The translations under genes were made by a program, and so were the position numbers. Source: Baffinella frigidus (lineage: Eukaryota > Cryptophyceae > Cryptomonadales > Baffinellaceae). From it: 28,514 nucleotides of DNA. Positions 13,436 to 24,200 of the stretch are shown piece by piece (the stretch's first letter is position 1; each line of letters opens with the position of its first letter). The notes under the pieces were generated by a model that ran no database searches, was not told where the DNA came from, and saw only the letters and a list, made by a program, of their open reading frames with translations. Location of the stretch: positions 230,347 to 258,860 of the forward strand of contig MU646334.1 in the NCBI GenBank assembly GCA_026770585.1, given 5' to 3'.

Positions 13436-16400
13436 ATGGTGAAGGCATATCAGCGGTACCAACTCGGCGAGAAAGGCACACTTGGTGCCATCGCCTCGAC
13501 CACATGCTGCGACGTCCAGTGGGGCGACGCCTCAGGTACCACAACACAACCGGGGTCCTGTGCTCCTGAATGGCTGCACCCAGCGGAGATCCACGTGCCT
13601 GCGGAGTGATCCCGATACCTGTATATCCGCCCATTGGTTGTGTGCACAGCCTGCGCTCAGATGGGTCACCGCACCTTCACATCAACTTTTGCCGATTCTT
13701 GAATCTCAAGCGCTCGGCTTTCCCAAAACAGGGCACCTCGCCTTCTCCGCATCCCTCGATGCTGTCGTCCTCTGGAACCTCCGCACGGTACTCCCCTCGC
13801 GCCAATTTCCCCCCCTTCGGCCCCTTGGCGTCTCACCGAACACCCTTCATCCCCGCAGCGCCAGGTCGCAAACACTGACATCCATGTTGTGAACACTGCT
13901 AGTAAAACACTGACATCCACCGTGAAACCTGCAGGGCGCGAAGGTGGCTGAGCTGCGTGACCCCGAAGGATCTGCGGAGGTGGCCTCCCTCACGGTCTCC
14001 TCGAGCAGCCGCTTGGTCGGTGTGGGGCACCAGGACGGGAAGGTGCCTCCCCCCAGCCTCACCCTCCCAGCCTCCCCACCCACCCACCCTCCCCCCACAA
14101 CAACCTCTCCACAGAACCGCCCCCCCGCCCTCCCCCAACCACCCACCGCGTTGCATCATTCACCTAACCTTAACCCGAAACCCTAAACCTGAATCTAAAT
14201 CTAAAACTAAACCTCAACCTAAAACTAAACCTGAACTTAAACTTAAACCTAAACCTAAACCTAAACCTTAACTTAAACCTCAACCTGAATATAAACCAAG
14301 ACCAACATCTGAACCAAAAAAACGAAACCGAAACCTCAACACAAACCAGGTGCGGCTCTGGGAGCGCGACTCCCTCGAGATGCGCGTGGCTCTCGACGGC
14401 CACCGCGCCGTCGCAGGTGCCTGAACCCTCAACCCTGGATAATAAACAATAAACCATGAACTCTTAGCACTAAACCATGAACCATGAACCATGAACCATG
14501 AACCATGAACCATGAACCCTGCACCCTAATCACTCAACCCGAAGCCCTAGACCCGAGACCCCAAACCCTAAACACCCAACACCAATAACAAACAACAAAT
14601 AAACAAACAAACAAACAAACAAAAACAAAAACAAAAACAAAAACAAAAACAAAAACAAAAACAAAATCCCCAAACACCAAACACCAAACACCAAACACCA
14701 AACCCAAACCCAAACCCAAACCCAAACCCAACCACCACACCCCAAATCCCAAATCCCAAACCTCTCACCCCTCACCCCTCACCCCTCACCCCCAAACCCC
14801 AAACCCCCAGGCGCCCTCGCCTTCAACGACGACGGAACGCTCCTCGCATCTGGGTCATTCGACACAGACGTGATCGTGTGGGACGTGGTCGCGGAATCCG
14901 GGCTGTACCGCCTCCGCGGGCATAAGGACGCGGTGACCGCCGTGTGTTTTATCGCGGGGGGCGGCGGGCCGGGGCGGCTTGTTTCGGCGAGTAAGGACTC
15001 GCTCATCAAGGTCTGAATCCCGAATCACGATCTTTGAACCTTAAACCCTGAACCCGAAACCCGAAACCCTAAAACGTAAACCCTGAACACTAAACACTAA
15101 ACACTAAACTCTAAACACTAAACCATAATCCGTAATCCCTGGTCTTTAAACCCTAAATCCTGAACCCTAAACCCTGAACCCTAAACCCTAACCCTAAACC
15201 CTAAACCCATAAACCCTAAACCCTAAATCTCAAATCCTAAATCCCAAAACACGACCCACTCAACGCAACTCCCTTCCCCAGGTATGGGAACTAGAGCAGC
15301 AGCACTGCATGCAAACCCTCACGGGGCACCGCTCCGAGGTCTGGGCGCTCACCGTCGACCCAGCCTCCCGGCGCATGATCTCTGGAGGTGCGGACCCGAA
15401 ACCCCAAACCCCAAACCCCAAACCTGAGACCCGAAATCCGAATCCCGAAACCCGAAACCCTAGACCCTGAACCCTGAACCCTGAGCCCGAAACCCGAAAC
15501 CCGAAACCCGAAACCCGAAAATCTAAAGCCGAAACCTTAGGATCGGACGCGGAGCTGCGTGTGTGGGCGATCAACCCGGATGCGAAGGCGCCCACCGCGC
15601 CGCCTGCCGGTGAGCATGCCCCTCTTGCCGCTGCCTCTTACCGCTGTTCCCTCTCTCTCGGATTCTCTCTCTTCCTCTCGCTCTCTCTCTCGCTCTCTCT
15701 CTATGTATATCTCTCGCTAGCGCTCTATCTCTATGAGGCTCGGACGTGTTTGCCTCCTTCTGATGTTCCCTCTCTTTCTCTGTCTCGCTCTCTCTCGTTG
15801 TCTTTTTCTTTTCTTTTCCTCTCTCGCGCTCTCTCTCTTTAGCTCACTCTCTTTCTCCCTGTCGCTCTGTCTCTCTCCCAGGCAGAGACGCTGAGCAACA
15901 GCCGCCAAAGGAAGATGCACGATCCTGAGGAGTCAATACCGTGCATTGACCGCCCCTGAAATCGAACGGCCCCCCGACTGACCCACAACCTCTGCGCACA
16001 GGTGGGGCCGTGGTGAGCACCTGGGGGGAGGAGGACAAGGAAGGCTCCCACGCGGTCACCTTCCTTGGAAGCGTGCCCAAGGGGAGCCGTGCGCGGGTGG
16101 GGCGGCTGGGGGTGTGCGGGGGAGGGGTTGTGATGTGCCAGACCATGGACAAGAATGTGCAAATGCTGCGCATTCGTTCAAAGGAAGAGGCGGTGAAGAA
16201 GATGCGGCGCCGCCTGAAACGCGCGCGCGAAAAGGGCACCGCCGAGAAGGGCGCCGCCGACACCGTCAGGTCAACCTTCCGCTCTGATTTGTGGACCACC
16301 ACAACATCAACATTCTGTTTTGGACTTTGCAGATCGGCACGGCAAACCCTAAACCCTCAAACCTAAACGGCAAACCCTACACCTGCAGCGACGCCGCGGG

Positions 16401-19400
16401 CGTGGCGCACGTCCCGACGGCTGGGGACGAGATCCAGCAGCTGTCCTTCTTCTCTGCGTCGCACAAGCTGCGCGCGGCGGCCGCGATGTGCATGCCGGAC
16501 GGGGCGGGGGGCGGGGGCGTGAAGGTGCTGTGTGCGCTGAGCAACAATGCGCTCGAGGTGTGGGAGGTCGGGGTGGAGAAGGGCGCTGAGGCGGTCCTCG
16601 GCGCGGCGCTCTACCAGCCGGGGCACCGCTCGGACGTGCGGGCCGTGGCGCTGAGCAACGATGACACCGCGGTGGCGGCGTGCGCGGGGGGGGAGTTGAA
16701 GGTGTGGAACCTGCAGAGTGGGCACTGCTTCCGATCGCTCGCTAGCGGGTACCTGCCCCCGCCCCCATTTCACGCGTGGGAGAGGCGTACCCCTGTTTCA
16801 CGCGTGTGTGTTGGATGGTCCATCCCCCTTGCGCATCGCTTCCCGTCGGTTGACCGAGGGGCATGGGTTGGGGGTTGGGGTTTTAGGATATAGAGTTTTT
16901 GGATTTTGGGTTTGGGTGTGTACCAGGAAAGGAACGGACAGGAATGGTATACTATACAACTACCTGTGCAGCCCTCTGATGGTATATACCTTGACCCTAG
17001 TTGAGCGACCACGACGATGGAATCCGGTTCGCAGTGTCCTAAACCCTAAACCCTAACCTTAAACCCCAAACCCTGAACCCTAAACCCCAATCCCCAAACC
17101 CCAAACCCCAAACCAAAACCACCCCTAAACCCCAACACCCCAAATCAGGTACGGAGTATGCTGCGCGTTCGTTCCTGGGGACAAGTACATCGTGGTCGGA
17201 ACAAAGCAGGCGCGTCCCCTCCCCCAACCAAAGTGGCCCAGAGTGACTTTCCCCAAACCGATTTGAATTGAGGTCGTCTCAATCCCGCCGTTGAAGCGTC
17301 CCCTTCCCCTCTGCGCCCACACGCCTCGCCGTTGAAGCTGGTAGGGTCCAGGATCTCGTTTCGTGTTTCCGTTTTTTGGCGTGTAGGTCCTGGTCGTGCA
17401 AGCCCGTCAAGGAAGGGAATACATGGTGGCCATGTTGGTGTCGACCCGTAATAAACTGTGGCGCGTGTTCATGCACCCTCCGCTGACGCACGATAGGGTA
17501 AAAGCCGTTTTAACCAACGATAAAGAAGCGAAACCGCAACGTTTGCTGACACGTGATGGGGTGTCGCGTCCGCAGGGGCAGCTCCAGCTGGTGGACGTGG
17601 CCGCAGCGGAGATGGTGGGCAACTTCGACGCCCACGAAGGGTCAGTGTGGGCGCTGGCCATGCGCCCGGATGGCAAGGGTTTTGTCACTGCCGGCGCTGA
17701 CAAGGAGGTGCGTCTTCTTGTCAGTCTATTTGGTCTCGCCAAGACTTGGTCCGGGGGCTTGTTGTGTCTACTTTCGTCAGTAGGGGGGCATCTCGTGAAG
17801 TGCGGCCCGCATCGGGTGTGGATGTGGTCCGTTCCTTAGTCCGGCGATGGCGCGGGTTTGGCAAAACATCGAATCCGATCTAACGAATTCATCATCCATT
17901 CTAATGAATTAGAAAGGATTTCCAATGACTTCATGGGCGTCTCTTGAAGTGTCTCTCGGTACCCTGCATTTCGCGATTGTACGGGCATCCGGAAAAAAAT
18001 ATTCCCCGGAGCAGGTGAAGTTCTGGGCGTACTATTCCTGGTACAAAACCGGGTACTTTAACCCCCTGAAAGTACGAAATGGCTCCAATGCGATGCCAAA
18101 TCTGAGATGGGATCTATTAGACGTGACGGGGGTAAATCGGCGCAGGTGAAGTTTTGGGAGTACGGGGCGGAGAAGACTGAGAGCTGACGCTGTCAGACTT
18201 TCCGTTGCCTTATCGTGACCCCCCTATCTCCCTACGGTATGGCCTACCGTAGGGTCCTCCGTAGGGTCCTATGGGTTATTCACGAAGTCCCTTTGTAGTC
18301 CGCTGTGTGGTTCACATCATTTCAGAAACCAAATCGGCGCAGGTGAAGTTTTGGGAGTACGGGGCGGAGAAGACCGAGAGCGGCGCGACTCTTGGGTGTC
18401 TTCTTGCGCCGAGTCTTGTGTAGTCTATCTGTAGGTAAGTGCTTTGGTGTCTTCGTGCGCCGTCTGACGCTCAGCGTTCTCATGAATCCCGAAATCAAAT
18501 CAAATTAAATCGCGTGACCTAACGATTATATTCCGCAGGGCGTCCATCTAAACGATTCCTGGTACAAACCCAGGTATTTTACACCCCTAAAAGTACGAAA
18601 TGGCTCCAATGCCAAGCCAGATCTGAGGCGGAATCTATTAGAGGTGACGGGGGTAAATTGGCGCAGGTGAAGTTTTGGGAGTACGGGGCGGAGAAGACCG
18701 AGAGCGGCGCGACGCAGCTCACGCTCAGCGTCGCGAAGGCGGTCACCATGGAGGATGACGTCCTCGCCGTCAGCTTCAGGTCAGCACGACTGTCAGCAGT
18801 CAGCACACGTTAATAGGGTATTAGCCTGAATTCGGGGTAGTTGAGCCTACGGTAGGCTATCCTGATTGCAGCTAGTCTCCGGCAGGTCCTATTCGTCTTC
18901 TTCTTCTTCTTCTTTATTACTGGAAATGAGTGATCCAAAAGTCTACGAGCCTTAAGACGGGCCCGCTTCGGTACAGCGGCGGTCCTTGAGGTGACCGCCA
19001 CACAGTGGGTTTTGCAGGGAATTTCGACCAGCAATCTGGTCGAAATGTCGATCAACAAGATGTCTTCGTACCGAGCAACTGTTTATTAGTGCCACGAACA
19101 TAAGTGGTCACCATGGAGGATGACGTCCTCGCCGTCAGCTTCAGGTCTGCACGACTGTCAGCAATCAGCACACGTGACCCGGTTTGCAGGATGCCCGCTC
19201 TCGCCTGGAATAGGTTGTGAGCCTCGTTTCATAACCTGCACGAGTGTCCGCACGCGGCATCTGATTTCTAGCTCTGCCTGAGTAAAACTGGGCTCGCCGA
19301 ACAACACATTTGGAGCAGAAAGTCCGGTACGAGAGGGCACGTCATGCTTTTATGGTGAGCCCAGTTTTATTCAGGCAGAGCTAGGATTTGTTGGATGCCC

Positions 19401-20906
19401 GTGCAAAGTGAGACGAGACACACAAGGCTGTTGACTGTTCCGAGAAGATTTCCACCAGGACGTCACCAAACCCGGGGAAACGATTTGCACCACAGCAGCC
19501 TGAACCTAGTCTCAGAGAGTACGCACGGAATCTTCCTGTTTGATTAGGAGATGCTGGAGTATTTAAGTTATTACCTGACGGGATGGCATCTGCAGGCTTT
19601 CCTCGAAACCAGCCCTTACGGGAAGTCTGCAACTAGTCAACAGTCGGGACTCTGGAAGAGACTCTTCCTCACGGAATCTGAAGCCTTTCCTCGCTGGATA
19701 AACCCTTGCCCATGAACCCTAAACTCTAAACCCTAAACCCTAAACCCTAAACCCTAAACCCAAAACAGCCCCGACGGGAAGTTCCTCGCACTCGCCCTCC
19801 TCGACACCACCGTCAAGGTGAGACTCAAACCCGCGAAACCTTCTTGGTGCACAATGAAAAACATGTGAGAGTGAAGCGCCGCGCCCGGACCTACGTTGTA
19901 AAGGGGACGGAGTTTTGGCGTCGTACTGTCATTTCAGCCCCTGAAAACTACCGTATTGGTACAAGTTTTTCGGAATGCCTTTTTTACGGGGTCTGTCGTG
20001 TCCTCCGGGTGTGCCCCCAACCTACATTTCCCGTAGTTTCACTTGAGCCATTCGCAACTAGCATCCTTCCGCCTCCAGGCGCGGAGTGAAACGTTTCTTG
20101 ATCACCGTTTCCTTTTCTTGATCACTTTTCTTGATCACCGCATCAGTCACCGCAATGGCCACCCCGTACCCCAACGTCTCTGGCTAGTGCACACCTTCTC
20201 AACAAACCTGAGCGCGGGCCTCCAGGCGAGGTCCTCTGAGCAGCCATAAGTACCCAGGGCTCATAACCTTCCCCATCCACCCCCCCCAGTCTTCCGCCCA
20301 TGGCACACCTGCCCAGGTCGTCCGCTCATGACACCCCCCTCTCTCCCGCAGGTGTTCCAAGCGGAGACGATGAAGTTCTTCCTCTCGCTCTACGGCCACC
20401 GACTCCCCGTCCTCTGCCTCGACATCTCCACAGGTACCCCTAATGTTACCACCGTCAGCATCCCAAGCCCCACACAAGCAAAATGTCTTCTCTTTGATCC
20501 CACGCCCCTACCTGCAGCGCCCACGCCTCCCCCAAGCTCGGGAGGTTCGTTCTTGAGGCTCATAGACATTGTATCACTCAACTCAAGGCTAAAGGGCCTA
20601 TCTAGGACCTGTATCGAGAGTAATAAAGAAGCAGAGAGAAGTTCCACGCAGGACACGGCCAGATCGAAGCTGACTAACTCAGCCCCCGCCTCTCAACCCT
20701 AACCCTAATCCCTCCACAGACTCGACGCTTCTCGTGACGGGGTCTGCGGACAAGAACGTCAAGGTCTGGGGGCTCGATTTCGGAGACTGCCATAAGAGCA
20801 TGTTCGCACACCAGGTCGGCCTTTTCCCTGATAGATACATACCGGTCGGCCTTTTTCTGGTTAATTGATTGATCAATTCATTGAAGGATAGATAGATAGG
20901 TAGATG

Positions 20907-20939
<33 letters not shown>

Positions 20940-21203
20940 GTAGATAGATAGATGGATAGATAGGCAGATCTGGGGACTCGATTTCGGAGACTGGCATAAG
21001 AGCATGTTCGCGCACCAGGCCGGCCTTTTCTCTGATAGATACATACCTATATACGTACATAGAAACATACGTAGATACATATTATAGATACATACATACA
21101 TACATACATACATACATACATACATACATAGATACATACATACATACATACATACATACATACATACATACATACATACATACATACATACATAGATATG
21201 CAT

Positions 21204-21258
<55 letters not shown>

Positions 21259-24200
21259 CAAAGAAAGATAGAAAGATAGAAAGATCGATACACACACCTA
21301 CATGCAGATAGATACACACCTAGATGCAGAGACATGGATGGATGGATGAATCCCAACCCTCCCAAGGATGGATGGATAAATGCCAACCCTCCCCTCGGAC
21401 GTGGATCGTACACGGGTCCCGTCCGTGTGCTATCCAGCCCTCTTCGAACTCCAGGGGGGGCGGCAGTGCACCAAACCATAAACTAACCCCTAAACCCTAA
21501 ACCCTAAACCCTAAACCCTAAACCCTAAACCCCAAACCCTAAACCCTGAACCCTGAACCCTAAACCCTAAACCCTAAACCCTAAAGCCTAAACCCTAAAC
21601 CCTAAACCCTAAACCCGCTGGCCTAACCCAGGACAACGTGATGGCGGTGAAGTTCGTGCCGCGCACTCACTACTTCTTCTCGGGCGGCAAGGACAAGATC
21701 ATCAAGATGTAACCCCAAACCATGAACCCGGAATCCGAACCCTGAACCCGAAACCCGAAACCCGAAACCCGAAACACCTGGACCCGAAACCCTAAACCCT
21801 AGACCCTAGACCCTAGACCCTAGAACCTAGAACCTAGAACCTAAACACCAATCACCAAACACCAAACACCAAACCCTAAAACCAAAACCCCAAACCCCAA
21901 TCCCCAATCCCCAATCCCCAAACCCCAAACCTGAATCCAGGTGGGACGCCGACAAGTTCGTGCAGATCACGACCATCCGCGCACACTACTCCGAGGTGTG
22001 CCCCCCCCACCCTGAACCTTAAACCCGAAACCCGAATCCCGAAACCCGAAACCCTTTACCTTAAAGCCTTAACCCGAAACCCGAAACCCGAAACCCGAAA
22101 CCCGAAACCCGAAACCCGAAACCCGAAACCCTTTCCACCTCTGTTGATGGTTTTGTTGGTCGCACCAGCACCACCGCAATTCCCTGGGCGGAGCGCGAGA
22201 TATGTGCGCTTCTGGCCCACCGTAATTAGCATACGGGCATGGGCTAGGGTCCCTCCCGTCGGGAGAAAGTCTGGATGGGTCGCGCGCATTTCACCTCCCG
22301 CACCATAAACCATAAACCATAAACCGTACACCATAAACCATAAACCATAAACCATAAACCATAAACCATAAACCATAAACCATAAACCATGAACCATAAA
22401 AGCCCTTCGCTCTAAACCCTAAACCCTAAACCCTGACCCCCCGAACAGGTGTGGTGCATGGCGATTTCCAAGTCGGGCGACCTGCTCGTGTCCGGCTCGC
22501 ACGACCGCTCGGTACCTCCCTTTCCTTCTTTATCACTCTCGAGCCTTGAGTTGAGTGATCCGCTCGGTACCGCCTCGCGCACTCCTGTCCGCACACCACG
22601 CCAGGTCATAGGTCGGAATTTCAGGACGCAACGGTTCGTTTCGTGGTACTAAATGGTACGTACTGACCTGGCGACACGCAACTCCTCGTCCTTTCCGCAT
22701 CCGATCCGAATACAAAATGATCCGCTCGGTACCGCCTCGCGCACCCGAGTCCGCACACCTGTCTTTTGGAGGGGTGCGCGCGTGGAAAAAGACGCCAAGC
22801 ACCGAACCCCAACCCCCAAACCGGCACCTCCCCCAGCGCGCGCGGCACTCACCCTCCAAGCACTCGACCCGAAGCCCTGACGCTCACCCGTCGCCCCAAA
22901 CACCAAACATCAAACAAAAACCAAAAACCAAACACCAAACACCAAACACCAAACACCACACCCCATATCCCCAACCCCAAGCCCTCACACCACACCACAC
23001 TCACCCCTCACCCCTCATCCCTCACCCATCACCCATCACCCCTCACCCCTCACCCCTCAACCCTCACCCCTCGCCCCTCACTCATCACCCCTCGCCCCTC
23101 AACCCTCAACCCTCACCCCTCACCACTCACCCCCACACCCCAACCCCAGGTGCGCGTCTGGAACCGGACAGAGGAGCACGTGTACATCGAAGAGGAGCGC
23201 CAGAAGGAGCTGGATCTCCTCCTCGAGGCTCCCGAGAACACCTCCGGCCCGGCGCTTGACGGTACCCCTTAATAAACCCTACACTTGAACCCCTGAAATC
23301 TGACCCAGAAGGAGCTCCTCTGTCCGGTTCTGCACGCGTACCTAGGTTGGGGCAATTGGGGGTTGGTCGAGGCGGACCTGGATAAGGGGTTTGGGGTTCG
23401 GGGTGTACATCGAAGAGGAGCGCCAGAAGGAGCTGGACCTCCTCCTTGAGGCCCCCGAGAACACCTCCGGGCCCGCGCTTGACGGTACCCCTAAACTCTA
23501 AATATTGCGCCCAAAACCTTAACCCCTCAACCCTAAACTTTGACCCGTAAACCCTGAGATGGACCTCCTCGAGGCCCCCGAAAACACCTCTTGGCCCGCG
23601 CTTGACGGTGCCACTTCACCCTAACCCCTAAACTTTCACCCATAGACACTAAACTGTAACCCCTAAACCCTGAGCTAGACGTCCTCCTTGAGACTCACGA
23701 GAACACCTCCGGCCCGGCGCTTGACGGTGCCCCTAATCTCTGAACACTCAACTTTACCCCCCCAAACCCGAAACCCTGAGCTAGACCTCCTCCTCGAGGC
23801 CTCCCAAAACACCTCCGGCCCGGCGTTTCACGGTACCCCTTCAAGCCTAAACTTTCGACCCGAACCCCGAAACCCGAAACCCGAACCCAAACCAAAAACC
23901 AAAAACCAAAAACCAAAAACCAAAAACTACAAACCCCAAACCCCAAACCCCAAACCCCGAACCCCGAACCCCAAGACCCAAACCCCAGAACCCCAGCCCC
24001 CAACCCTCAACCCCAAACCCTAATCCCTAATCCCTAACCCAGGGGGTGCGGTGGGCGGGGAGGAGTCAGCGCCGGTGGCGAAGGAGACCAAGGAGTCGCA
24101 GGATGCGTGCGATCGCATCATGGAGGCCCTCGACCGGTGAGCTCCTGGGTCTAGGGTCTAGGATCCAGGGTCTAGGGTCTAGGGTGTGTTGGCTTGGGTT

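Noticed and set aside
14530-14775. Minus-strand frames of the FVFVFV and GLGLGL type
   Set aside because: They are translations of AAAAAC and CCCAAA repeats in UTP12 intron 4.
16330-16388. Acceptor TTTGCAG at about 16332 for UTP12 exon 9
   Set aside because: Joined to exon 8 (phase 2) it meets a stop within the CCCTAAA-like piece. The acceptor CTGCAG at 16388 gives the conserved frame.
17210-17244. A canonical GT donor for UTP12 exon 10 at about 17242
   Set aside because: It would add 11 unconserved residues in the middle of a conserved WD40 strand. The GC donor gives an exact family match.
20679-21479. Long minus-strand frames (up to 266 codons) rich in YLSI and YVCM
   Set aside because: They are translations of GATA and CATA microsatellites inside UTP12 intron 15.
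22717-23272. Proline-rich plus-strand frames of 168-180 codons
   Set aside because: They read through CCCTCAC-type intron repeat into exon 19; only the last part, from 23150 in the UTP12 frame, is coding.
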